From positions 20,809,561-20,873,560 of the forward strand of contig NC_088775.1 of the NCBI RefSeq assembly GCF_954871325.1: a stretch of 64,000 nt of DNA. The letters are read 5' to 3'. Positions 39,801-47,046 of this stretch are shown here, one piece after another. Source of the stretch: Gordionus sp. m RMFG-2023. Lineage: Eukaryota > Nematomorpha > Gordioida > Chordodea > Parachordodidae. Every line of letters starts with the position of its first letter. The first letter of the stretch is position 1. The notes under the pieces are model-generated. The model was not told where the DNA came from. It made no database searches and worked only from the letters and a program-made list of their open reading frames with translations. Made by a program: the position numbers and the translations under genes.

Positions 39801-41121
39801 AGATGAAGTTTAGTTTAAACCTGAATCAAACAGCTCATTTTTAATCTACATAAACAACTAATTTATGTTTATTGTCTAAAAATTTTCTTTTCATCCATAA
39901 ATAATATTTTTTTTAAATGTCCTAAAATAAATTATTTGTTATTTAATCTAAAAAAAAATCCTAAATATTTATTTTGAAATTTTATTAAATTTTTTTTAGA
40001 ATAAAATATACGATGATAATTCATACTGAATCATAACTCAATAGATTAAGGTACAACCCATCATTTGTTGATTTATTCATATCTTAGTTTAAAGGATAAA
40101 TAATTAAAAAAGAGGATATTTATTAAAAATAACCATGGTATTTCGCTGAGAGTATCCATAAAGAATTTTTTTTGGTCTTCGATTGTCCTTAATTCATCAA
40201 TTTGATTGGGATCATTACCGGCCTGTAAAGATGGTCTTCTAGCCGATCGCTGTTTATGTGTTTTTTCTTGTTCTTCCATCAAAGAAGTATCTTCTGTAGA
40301 GGATGAGGGGGTTACATTTAATTTATCTGAGATGTTGTCTGATTCAATAATATCTTTGTTGGCTTTCATTCGATTAGGTTTCATATTTCTGAATTTTGAC
40401 TTTTTGTAAGATGAAGTAAAACTCCGAGGACTTTCTTTTGAATCTTTTTTTGTATAATATACACAATATATTTTAATAAAATATATATCGATATATTATT
40501 ACATGTATAAATAATGATCAAATTACCTTTGGTAATAAAAGTGTCTTTATCGGAGGTAGTCAAAATTTCGCTGTTGTAATATTCACCGTTACAATCTCGA
40601 TTATGCAAATTATTTATTTTCAAAGATTTATCTAATGTAGGAATGCGAAATCTATTTGTCTTATTTCTTAATGCTTCCAAACGATCACTAAAAGGGAAGA
40701 TAGATGTATCAATTAAGGAACTGCTTTTTGTTTTAATATTTGGAGAATAATGTTCAGGATTTACCATGGAAAATCTTTTGCTATATTCGGTACCATTAGA
40801 TATTTTATTGTTTTTCTTTACTTTTGTTTTCGTATTATGAATTAATGTCTGGTCAACATTTGGATCAACGGTCTCTTTATACGCAGTTTGAACTCCTAAA
40901 ATATCCTCTCTCTCTTTATATGCTACCGCGAATTCAGCTAAACTAATCAATCCATCTTTATTTTTATCAATATGGTCATAGATATCATTAATATCTTGCA
41001 TGCTCAGATCTGGAAAATTATGAATCAAATCTTCTCTCTCGATGAAGCCACTGTGATTTATGTCGCATTTCTGAAACATTTTAACTATTTTATCCCACTT
41101 TTTTGTATCACTTGACATCAT
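15754..41121 (-). CDS. EF-hand / coiled-coil / Rab GTPase protein (RASEF-CRACR2A class), ten exons
   Basis: One minus-strand gene assembled by eye. Exons: 41121-40527, 40443-40134, 24949-24707, 22136-21962, 16747-16633, 16588-16507, 16268-16154, 16100-15987, 15916-15888 and 15805-15754. Every junction is GT..AG, all phases agree and the sum is 1830 nt (609 aa). Residues 20-31 and 52-63 are EF-hand loops; about 200-440 is a low-complexity, charged, partly coiled-coil linker. Residues 446-609 are a Rab-type GTPase with P-loop GDASVGKT, switch-I Thr, DTVGQE and NKCD. EF-hands plus a C-terminal Rab define the calcium-responsive large Rabs, which act in vesicle traffic and signalling; that role is inferred from the family. 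The usual SAK motif and prenylation cysteines are missing, so the last two exons are least certain. Further phase-neutral exons could hide in the 15-kb intron. Confidence 0.85.
15888..15916 (-). CDS. Exon 9: 29-nt micro-exon, divergent G5 region
   Basis: Acceptor TTTTTAAATAG; donor GTAATA. It encodes LNENIKEIS and two bases. This is where Rabs have ETSAK; here EIS is followed by Met-Arg, so the SAK motif is not conserved. It was placed by phase and position. Confidence 0.55.
15987..16100 (-). CDS. Exon 8: guanine-specificity motif NKCD
   Basis: Acceptor ACTATTAAAG; donor GTAATT. It reads KDVSIVICSNKCDIS. NKxD is the G4 motif that selects guanine nucleotides. It ends SLAVDIAN in phase 0. Confidence 0.88.
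16154..16268 (-). CDS. Exon 7: GTPase core, FRSLTQSYFRRADG
   Basis: Acceptor TTTACTTTTGCCAG; donor GTATTA. It completes Arg, then FRSLTQSYFRRADGIILVYD, followed by a helix with YWLTSIK. This is the standard Rab segment after switch II. It ends in phase 0. Confidence 0.92.
16507..16588 (-). CDS. Exon 6: switch II, WDTVGQE
   Basis: Separated from exon 5 by an intron of only 44 bp. It completes Gly, then reads ID, TKSVM and LKIWDTVGQE. WDT.GQE is the G3 motif; Val replaces the usual Ala, and the Gln needed for GTP hydrolysis is present. It ends with two bases of Arg before GTTATG. Confidence 0.92.
16633..16747 (-). CDS. Exon 5: GTPase P-loop and switch I
   Basis: Acceptor CGTTTATTTTAG; donor GTAATT. 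It begins ASDRIFNVILAGDASVGKTS and ends with QSTL and one base of Gly. GDASVGKT is the phosphate-binding loop. The Thr of QSTLG is the switch-I Mg/effector threonine of Rab proteins. Confidence 0.92.
17400..18770 (-). mobile_element. hAT element relic with G-run and C-run ends
   Basis: The left edge is GGGGTAGGGAGGTGGGG and the right edge a C run near 18750. Both resemble the poly-G tips of the TTF-type hAT family at 22.2 kb. On the minus strand at 17640-17780 the hAT C-terminal block reads KTYLSSTTSENLLNRLALLK, truncated. No duplication was identified. Confidence 0.5.
17640..17790 (-). pseudogene. hAT C-terminal dimerisation fragment
   Basis: KTYLSSTTSENLLNRLALL plus an out-of-frame RGSFF..K just upstream correspond to the ERSFS.LRR.KTYLR......RLNGLALL block of DUF4371-type hAT transposases. 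Frameshifted. Confidence 0.65.
19060..20450 (-). pseudogene. Decayed RT/nuclease retroelement
   Basis: Read right to left in shifting frames: FGVGV and EAAVHLTQIH (about 20.3 kb), ILIRIDFANALN (20.2 kb), DSLGSLLVLE (20.06 kb), LDVWYIYNS (20.0 kb), GGFGIRSPSDLA (19.53 kb), CSGCNSLVDL (19.33 kb) and NDGKSPNGLTHIPWKRG (19.17 kb). The order matches an RT with a C-terminal CxxC plus GKRPDG..IPW nuclease-like domain, the same family as the fragment at position 2. The catalytic YxDD is YNS here and stops are frequent, so it is dead. It lies in intron 4 on the gene's own strand. Confidence 0.65.
20951..21961. other. Intron sequence, no feature recognised
   Basis: A+T-rich sequence between the decayed retroelement and exon 4. 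No motif seen. Confidence 0.4.
21962..22136 (-). CDS. Exon 4: linker before the GTPase domain
   Basis: Acceptor TATTTTGGCATTAG; donor GTAAAT. It encodes 58 codons starting KMKECEKLKDIID and ending GLEPKCSE. The reading frame runs on past the donor into the intron and stops after 29 codons. Ending in phase 0 matches the phase-0 start of the P-loop exon. Confidence 0.7.
22233..24614 (+). mobile_element. 2.4-kb TTF/DUF4371-type hAT element, perfect TSD
   Basis: Tips CATTGGCGTACGCAG and, inverted, CATGCGCGTACGCAGG, each followed inward by long G or C runs. Flanked by perfect TTACATTG at 22225-22232 and 24615-24622. Inside is a broken plus-strand transposase. It sits inside intron 3 (24706-22137) of the EF-hand/Rab gene, in the opposite orientation. 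Confidence 0.92.
22850..24070 (+). pseudogene. hAT transposase (DUF4371 type), broken
   Basis: In order: NYNEGNFRGLVKFQALGDSV (about 23.06 kb), CPTRWS (23.18 kb), SSLQILLPQKP (23.66 kb) and LATLHISTATNERTFPSLRR (23.9 kb), then NGLALLNIRR-like sequence. These are the DUF4371 entry, the CPTRW block and the dimerisation domain of ZMYM1-like hAT transposases. Frames change at least three times, and stops interrupt them. The DDE core cannot be made, so the element is immobile without help. Confidence 0.8.
24623..24706. other. Start of intron 3
   Basis: Short A+T-rich stretch between the hAT duplication and exon 3. Confidence 0.4.
24707..24949 (-). CDS. Exon 3: linker and helical segment
   Basis: Acceptor TTTTTAACTATAG at 24950; donor GTATAA after 24707. 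It encodes 80 codons: a polar Ser/Asn part (SADNLRSRSNSILSLPS), then a helix-forming charged part (KHLFEEIFYNILTDYRKKK). G+C is higher than the flanks. If the donor is not used the frame stops a few codons later. Its end phase fits exon 4 exactly. Confidence 0.75.
25416..25704 (+). pseudogene. MULE transposase N-terminal fragment (FLYWCH-like finger)
   Basis: ATG at 25416 opens MDKYVMEPIKYYSDSSDYYE and stops at 25542. After two stops the sequence continues from 25585 as GRKIYFRCNLVFKKREQCAV, then a FIYNSNDDYVTF tail. The pattern (Y.RCN.V.KR..QC.....) matches the zinc-finger entry of Mutator-like (MULE) transposases, recalled from the family. Only this end is present. Confidence 0.5.
25840..27210 (-). 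pseudogene. Second hAT (DUF4371-type) transposase relic
   Basis: From right to left on the minus strand: KACPKRWSFRHQ (27.17 kb), ISEWPKPDILSEADTLLDL (27.1 kb), VPILTLTQLR with FLTQINERFVIHQMALSNLQ (26.75 kb) and, frameshifted, SLLRKIKYYLKST with FLLNMHRE (26.15 kb). The FLTQI..RF..HQ.ALS.LQILLP block is shared with the element at 22.2 kb, so they are paralogous copies. No intact ends were found; GGTGAGGGGGAG near 25840 may be the left tip. Confidence 0.7.
27211..27949. other. A+T-rich intron sequence, no feature
   Basis: No coding or repeat signal seen. Confidence 0.4.
27950..28189. mobile_element. Short hAT derivative, worn tips
   Basis: The right end inverted reads CAGTGGCGTTACTCTCC. The left end CAATAGCATCACTAGGG fits the same tip after mostly transition changes. 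240 bp, no ORF, and no convincing duplication. Confidence 0.5.
28960..29410 (+). repeat. Degenerate satellite, about five ~100-bp units
   Basis: Each unit carries AACGATTATGACAATTGTCAC, then CTATGGTTCATCTTCCC, then CAATTTAACATGTTTA. Copies lie near 28975, 29088, 29135, 29228 and 29327. Confidence 0.7.
29411..29620. repeat. Palindromic TTAGTCGACTAA cluster, probable transposon end
   Basis: AGGGATTCAAGCAGCTC is followed by at least six degenerate copies of TTAGTCGACTAAAT / TTAGCCGACTAAAT. This resembles transposase-binding subterminal repeats of a hAT element. The partner end was not seen. Confidence 0.45.
29621..30879. other. A+T-rich intron sequence, no feature
   Basis: Only simple A+T runs; no recognisable exon or element. 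Confidence 0.4.
30880..31170. repeat. Degenerate TTCGCGATAA repeats
   Basis: At least ten versions of TTCGC(G/T)ATAA(A/T)G spaced about 15 bp. CpG-rich within A+T-rich DNA. The arrangement suggests subterminal transposon repeats; no second end was found. Confidence 0.5.
31608..33215 (+). repeat. Left arm of the foldback element, five ~300-bp units
   Basis: Units include AAAGCACTAACGATGAAA, CTTTAGGGCTTCCTTAGTAG, TTTAAGAATAAAAAGTTATT, AAACATCCGGTTTTCGCC and TTGGTTAACCGTCTTTATA. Spacings between CATCCGG sites are 300, 292, 301 and 300 bp. Confidence 0.9.
34085..34466. mobile_element. hAT derivative nested in the foldback centre
   Basis: Left tip TAGTGATTTGCATCGGGCC equals the inverted right tip of the element at 43967, and the GGCCCG-rich subterminal parts and A+T core (AAAGACATATGTTATAT) match that element in reverse. 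The right tip has decayed, so the end is approximate. Confidence 0.6.
34990..36150 (-). repeat. Right arm of the foldback element, three to four units inverted
   Basis: The same unit as the left arm in inverse orientation. CCGGATG sites are 292 and 307 bp apart. It has fewer copies than the left arm, so the arrays have expanded or contracted unequally. Confidence 0.9.
36161..38017. other. A+T-rich intron sequence, no feature
   Basis: No coding block found. GCCCCGGGG near 37770 is the only G+C-rich spot. Confidence 0.4.
38018..38340 (+). pseudogene. Possible hAT N-terminal (BED-like) fragment
   Basis: One frame, interrupted by a single TAA, reads EAKSINFSYKEFEEMRLEVF.. and then KARYDKNLKLSNKWNNPNF, followed by YAWI, a Gly run and LLCRFCK. 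W..NP.F.....F.W.......C..C is the pattern of the zinc-finger start of DUF4371-type hAT transposases. A G run just before the CxxC is unusual. Not in the gene's orientation, so not an exon of it. Confidence 0.35.
39254..39415 (+). CDS. Small ORF of unknown nature
   Basis: 53 codons from ATG: MLLKIYEKPKFYEWANHYKI, then a hydrophobic LSMLITNF part. Composition looks protein-like but no family is recognised. It lies inside intron 2 on the opposite strand and may be chance or an isolated exon. Confidence 0.25.
   Translation: MLLKIYEKPKFYEWANHYKIPTGFILSMLITNFKAILENKCHLIIFTFKNSQI
40134..40443 (-). CDS. Exon 2: polar linker
   Basis: Follows an 83-bp intron ending in AAAAAAAG. Splicing restores one open frame rich in Ser, Lys, Glu and Gln (SSSTEDTSLMEEQEK, then DELRTIEDQKKFFMDTLSEI). 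The chosen donor GTTATT after ..CCATG is weaker than the others but gives the phase that exon 3 needs. Confidence 0.75.
40444..40526 (-). other. Intron 1, 83 bp
   Basis: GTAATTTG...AAAAAAAG. A+T-rich; removing it joins two coding frames without a stop. Confidence 0.8.
40527..41121 (-). CDS. Exon 1: paired EF-hands
   Basis: ATG at 41119-41121 is followed directly by a second ATG. An upstream in-frame TTG is not needed. The EF-hand loops are DINHSGFIERED (residues 20-31, with Asp instead of Glu at position 12) and DKNKDGLISLAE (52-63, canonical). A Ser/Lys/Asn-rich stretch follows to residue 198. The exon ends AAAG before GTAATT, leaving one base of a codon. Confidence 0.9.
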
Positions 41122-42288
41122 GACTATTTTCAAACCCTATATAAGTCTAAATTCGAGAAATAACATAATCCATCATTGGTTACAATAATAACGATTATGA
41201 AGAAATGATTGAGTTATAAAGCTAAGAAGCAAAATATTTCTAAAGAGATTTACATCTTAAACATTTAAATATCGGAATGATATAATATAGAACCAAATTT
41301 AAAATAAAAAAAAATGAATTTAAAATTAAAACAAATTAAAAATGAATCGTTAAAAATTGCAAAATATTATTTCAAAAATAAATAAATATTATTATAATAT
41401 TTAATTATTGTTTTTAAATATAATATCGACGTTGGTTTAGTTTATTTAGACTTAGAGTTATAAATTATTATTTTTTAACCATATACATTACATTACACTA
41501 CACAATGACAAAATACTACATTTTTTTGGCTAATAGATAGATTATGGACCATATTTAAAAACTAATTATTAAAAATAAATAAATATATACTTCTCTATTA
41601 AACCATGAGTTATACCAGGCCTTAGCTCTTTAATTTTGGCAAATAATTTAATGATAAAATTTATTTAGTAAATAACAAAATTAAAAAAAATATATAAAAA
41701 ATACGTTAGAAATCATTGATTTTTTTATATAGGGCATATAATATTTATTTAGGTGTTTTTGGATATCAACACTCATTAGCATTTCCTAAATAGAATACCC
41801 TAAATTTTTTAATTAAATTTTAATTTCTTACCTTTTACAATAATAATCATTACCCATTATTTATAAACATCTCAAATATAAATATATATATAACAAATAG
41901 AATTAAGACTACAGACGAAAAATATAATTAAACGCAAAAAGAATATATACGTTATTATCTAAGGGGGAGGGGCAAGACAGAATTCCTCCGTTAGTTTTTC
42001 AATTTCAGATGAGATACATTTTTCCCTAAGCCTTTTTATAAAGATAATATAAGAGCTCAAGGTTACTAAAGTAGATACAATAAAGCATAAACAAGTTTCC
42101 AGAATGATAAAAGGTCATCGAATGTTAGATTCCCTTAGATAAAATTGAGTTATTATGACGAGATGAGCGTTACTTTATTTGCATTACCAGTCAGTTTATC
42201 CCATTTGAGTTGAGGGGAAAAATTTCAAATAAATGGAATGCGATGTCGCTGAACTCCGATCACAATAAACTAATGTTTTAGGAAAAGC
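41122..42288. other. Upstream region of the EF-hand/Rab gene
   Basis: A+T-rich with a somewhat G+C-richer part at 41960-42280. It should contain the promoter and 5' untranslated region, but no specific element can be named. Confidence 0.35.
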
Positions 42289-42562
42289 CAGGGATCAGAA
42301 TCTTTATCTATAAAGGTGGTTCGGCTACTGTTCGGTTACAGTTCAGCTGCTTAAATTTTAAAAGATTCTTGCTTAAACGCTGAGATTTATCAATAAAAGG
42401 TCTTAAATTACAATTTATAAATTTTATAACAACGGTTTTACTGTTCAGAAATAATATAGGTTTAGTCTGCTTCTTCTAACGATTATATATAATTCAATTA
42501 TTGTTTGAAAGATTAGGTTTAATTCGCTATAACCGCTTAGTTAGGCTTACTTCGGGTCCCTG
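42289..42562. mobile_element. Short hAT derivative, 274 bp
   Basis: Tips CAGGGATCAGAATC and, inverted, CAGGGACCCGAAG. GGTTCGGCTACTGTTCGG-type subterminal repeats. Flanks GGAAAAGC and GCAAAAAC agree at 6 of 8 positions. Confidence 0.6.
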
Positions 42563-42728
42563 GCAAAAACTAACAAGAAAACAAGTAAATATTTTTTTAT
42601 TATATATATTTTCAAGTTATAAATTTAGTGTTCTCATTTGAGAGTTACTAAAAGATATTTTTTAAATTTGTATAGATATCATTACTAATTTGTGGAGAAG
42701 TTATCTAGACACTTATTATAATGATATA

Positions 42729-43690
42729 CATTGGCGTACTACCCCCCCCCCCCCCCCATGGATTTTTTTTTTTTAAATTTACTAATTTTTTATAAATAAT
42801 AATTGATCTACAGTATTTGATTATTTTTATATTTTTTTAAAATAAATTATATGACGTTGTATTTGCAGCACTGGAATTTTATATATCAAGCAAGGAAAAA
42901 GATTCAACAGATGCTGATAATCTTTTACAGACTATTATTAAGGCACAATTTTTAATATCAATTCAATGTGTTTATTTTTTATTTAATTATACATATGATT
43001 AGCAAAATGCTACAAAAAATTGATTTGGATTTAAGGGAGGTTTAGAATAGGGCAAAGGATATTGTTGAAATATTAACAAATATCAGAGAGAATGTGGATG
43101 AAAAATTTCATGAAATATATGAGAAAGTAAAGGAGATTGCTAATATGTTTGGGATTGAAATTTTTAAACCTAGAGTAGTTTCTAGACAATCCAATCGCAC
43201 AAATATTGACGCATCTAGGATTGAGCATTTTTATTCCCCTTATTGATATTTTTATTTTTATTTCAATTAAAGAAAAGATTTATTAGTTATAATTTTATTT
43301 TAAAAAGCTATTATTCTCTTTTTTTGCCGGTTGGGTCTAAATTGTTGATTAAACTTGAAACACGAGAGGATATAAATTAAATCTCAGAGTTTTACCCTGA
43401 TGATTTAGAAGGCTCATATATGGCAAGTCACTTTGTGATGTCGGATTTTGGTAAAAAAATCTTGACAGAATAGAGTATTCTTTGAAACCAAATAATGTTC
43501 TGGCGGCCCCTTCCATTTGTAATTGTACTATAGATTCCCTGCCTAATATTAAAACATTATTTATTATTTTAGCTAACTTACCAATTAGTACCTGCACTAA
43601 TAAAAGGTCTTCTTTCAATTAAAAAGGTTAAAAACCTATTAAGAAATACCATCGGTAAAAAACGTTTATAGATTCGCCCTATTAAATATT
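42729..43690 (+). pseudogene. Truncated hAT element with DUF4371-type transposase remnant
   Basis: Starts CATTGGCGTACT and a C run of about 16, the same tip as the 22.2-kb element. Downstream: KDIVEILTNIRENVDEKFHE, FGIEIFKPRVVSRQSNRTN, and LANLPISTCTNKRSSF near 43.58 kb. These are the RENxDEKFxEIYEK, PRxVSRQxxRxN and dimerisation blocks. The DNA is homologous to 8.6-9.4 kb inverted. The right tip is missing. Confidence 0.75.
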
Positions 43691-43966
43691 TATAAGAAGA
43701 TTATTCTAGATAAAATTCTATAAGAATTAGCAAAATCTAAGAGAAAAGTAGACCTCTCTTTGTAAATTCAAATCAAAAAATTGCAATATGATTATTTTAG
43801 TTTAATATATAATATTTATAATTAAATTTTTTCGTAAAATGAATTCTTAGTTATAACTATTATATAATTTTTGTATTAACTCTTAAAATGCATTAATACT
43901 ATTTTTAATCAAAGTATTTATATTTTGAAAATAACGGCATATTTATTTAAATATCAATATTTGCAT

Positions 43967-44347
43967 TAGAGATCTGCAAAGTTAGGCCCGGCCCTAATTC
44001 TATTTAAAATCTTCGGGTTCGGGCCGGGCCGGGTCTAATATTTTTAAAAAAATTACGGGCCGGGTCGGGTCGGACCTTGGAAATTTTATTAAATATATCT
44101 AAATTTATCAATTTTATATCGAATTTTTTATGTAAAATAAAAATTTTTGATTTAATTTTTTGAAACTAAACTCTATATAACATATGTCTTTTATTTTAAG
44201 TAATTATAAAAAGTAATTTCTATATTTAAATAAATTCGGGCCTGGCGGGGCCGGTAAATTTATTTAAAATAAGTTTCGGGTTCGGGCCGGGCCGGCAAAA
44301 CTTTTTTAAAAATATTTTCGGGCCGATAGGCCCGATGCAAATCACTA
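43967..44347. mobile_element. hAT derivative, 381 bp, perfect TSD
   Basis: Tips TAGAGATCTGCAAAG and, inverted, TAGTGATTTGCATCGG. GGCCGGGCCGGG subterminal repeats. Perfect ATTTGCAT at 43959-43966 and 44348-44355. Confidence 0.9.
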
Positions 44348-44510
44348 ATTTGCATACTTATATTGTAATTGTTAAATTACATTTTTTCTAAATATAATTT
44401 TTATACAATAAAATTTTTACTATTATAATATTTATAAAATATCTACATTTTGAAAATTATTTTAAATAATAAAATAATGATTAAATAAAGGAATGTTATT
44501 TATGGTAAAG

Positions 44511-44865
44511 CAGATATCTGCAAGGCCCTAAGCACGGCCCGGGTTTAGGGCAGGGGCGTATTTTAATTTTTAAAATATACCCGGATCGGGCCTAAAAAAT
44601 TTTTAAAAAATCCGAGCTGCACCGGGTTAGGGTCAAAGTTAGGGTTATTTAAAATCAAATATTTGAAATCGCCATTATTAGCTAAAAAATTAAAAATAAA
44701 TAAAATATATTTTAAAAAAATCCGGGCCAGGCCTGAAAAACTCTTTTTTTTTAAAAAAAGCCGAGCTGGGCCTGGCCTTAAAATATAAAACCCGGGCTGG
44801 CCTTAAAAAATTTTTGAAAAAAAATCCGGCCCGGACCGTGCAAATAACACCTCTTCAGGTCTCTA
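44511..44865. mobile_element. hAT derivative, 355 bp, perfect TSD
   Basis: Tips CAGATATCTG and, inverted, TAGAGACCTG. CCCGGG and GGGCCTG subterminal repeats. Perfect TGGTAAAG at 44503-44510 and 44866-44873. Its core is shared with the element at 12152. Confidence 0.88.
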
Positions 44866-45136
44866 TGGTAAAGTATTTTTATATAATAAATAAAATCTAT
44901 AATGAAATACTCTCTAAAATTTTGTTATATGCAAATATTTAAAATAATTTTAACATAGCCTAAGATATAAGCAATTAAATATTCATAAAAAATGGGAGGT
45001 TTGGGGGCTTCATGATATGATATTTCTTAAAACTATATGTAAATTTAGATATATAAATTAAATGTTAAATCTTAAATCTTCATGCTAACTAAAGAATATT
45101 TTAACTATTGAAAATGGTTTAAAAATTAATTATTCG

Positions 45137-45583
45137 TTAAGACGAAGAGCTGGATGGTTTTACATTTTTATTAGATTTGCATTTCTTTTCTAATTTTACT
45201 CTCATCAAAATTGTCCTATGTTTTAACAAGTCCGTATTTATGGGATGGCAAACAGGAGCCTGGGCACCGTAAAAATTTTTTACACCCACCCTCTTCCAAT
45301 TTACTTGAGAATTCAATTTTTCACATCTTTCTCTTATGTTGGCCACAATACTAGTACAATACAAAATAAAATCCGATAAAAAAATAATATAAATATCTAA
45401 TATTTTATATTTATTTTTGAAAACGTTTAATGTAAGTTTGATATGGTTATTGCTATTTTTTTTACATTTTATATGTGAAGTTTTGATTCTTTTCGATGGT
45501 TGTATATTATATATTATATTCTGATTATTTATCTTAACTTCTCTCGCAACATCCTCTAATTGTTCTGACGATAATCTTGATCG
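45137..45583 (-). CDS. 148-codon open frame, unknown
   Basis: Open from a TGA at 45584 to TAA at 45137, long for this base composition. The front (LSSEQLEDVAREV) and the back (VANIRERCEKLNSQVNWKRV, HPINTDLLKHRTILM, Ser-rich tail) look like real protein, while the middle is A+T-rich and could be an unremoved intron. No ATG lies near its start. No family recognised. It may be the 3' exons of a gene whose start is to the right. Confidence 0.35.
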   Translation of the reverse strand, partial: RSRLSSEQLEDVAREVKINNQNIIYNIQPSKRIKTSHIKCKKNSNNHIKLTLNVFKNKYKILDIYIIFLSDFILYCTSIVANIRERCEKLNSQVNWKRVGVKNFYGAQAPVCHPINTDLLKHRTILMRVKLEKKCKSNKNVKPSSSSS

Positions 45584-47046
45584 TCACATTATTCATCTTT
45601 GGTTTCTCTATAAATATTAAAATTCAATTCCATAGCTAAAAATATATTTAGATAACGATCATTTAATAGAAAGATAGGAAAGGAAATAACTATATAAATA
45701 CAAAATTAACTTATCTATATATAGTATCTGCATGTATTATCCAGAAGCTTTAATAACTCTGGTCTTTTTTTCTGTTTCTAGAGTTAACTAGTGCGCCTAT
45801 AATTAAAATTTTATCTACTATTAAACTAAATCAATTTATCATAAAGAGGAAGATTTATTTTATTAAAATAGAAGTTAATTTTTCAAATCTTTTTTTATCA
45901 TTATATAATTATATATTAATCTATCCAAGGTTATGTCATCATATTAATTCTATGACATTATTTATGAACCAACTAAAACTAATGTTTAAAATAAATATAT
46001 AAGATATAATTATTATAATATCTGATATTTACAAATCAATCATGAGACCAAAACACAAAATAAATAATCAAATAGTGAACAGTAACTTTTCTACGATCTA
46101 CTAGCTAATTGTAATTAGATATTGAATTTTAACCGATATATTAATCAAATAAATTTATTCTTTTCTTTTATTATATTACATATTAAAGTTAATATGATTA
46201 TTTAAAAAAGAAAATTGAAATGCCAACCAAAATAATAAGTAAATTATCTACAAAATAATTTTTAAACAAAAGTATAATATTTTAAATACCCAATATTAAA
46301 GAGTAAGGAAAAGGATAAAATATAGGTATTTATTTTAGTTTTGAACATTCTTCAGAGTTGAAACTTGATAACCTATCCCATGAATGCTTATTTCAATATT
46401 TAATATAGTTATGTATTATATTATTGTCTTGAAAATGAGAGTGTTAAAAAAATTATAAGAGTAAAATGCCAGCAATTTAAAAACTAATTGCTATACCAAC
46501 TCAATCACCAAACGTATACTAATACTTTAAAAGCTTTATAATAATTTGGATTAGGTCATTTAGGCCGAGGTATAATTAATTTATAAAGGGCTCAAAAAAT
46601 AAAATCACAAAGATTCATACAAAAGGTATTAAAATAAAAAAGCTTACTGTGCAAAAACTGTTAAGGAGATCTTTTTAGAATAGGTCCCTGTAAATAAAAT
46701 TGTGCCCTCTCCGGAAATGTAGTGACCAAAATGTGATATATGATTTATAATTAATAAAAATAAATTATATCTTAATAGATTTTTGGCAATTATTTTTTTT
46801 AAACTAAATTATATAAAATATTGTAATAGATCATGAGGATACTAGTTACCGCCTTTTCCATTTTAGAAAGTGAAGATAATATGCATCGGGCTATTTGGTG
46901 CCTACATTCATCACGATAATATTATTCAAATTAAAAAATTGCATGTTTAACTTTACGTTCATAAAGTGGATGATTATAAATGTTAAATCATCGTTTACAA
47001 CTCACTTGAACGTATATAATTTTTTTAGATTTGGTGTATATATATA
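45584..47046. other. A+T-rich spacer, no feature
   Basis: No coding block or repeat recognised. Confidence 0.4.

Larger units (their letters stand above)
24950..40133 (-). other. Intron 2, about 15.2 kb, transposon-filled
   Basis: Contains a MULE fragment, hAT relics, satellites, the foldback element and a few unassigned ORFs, listed separately. Exon 2 ends with two bases of a codon and exon 3 starts with one, so direct splicing works. Confidence 0.6.

Noticed and set aside
43349-43618. 89-codon minus-strand ORF
   Set aside because: Antisense of the hAT transposase C-terminal block on the plus strand (LPISTCTN).
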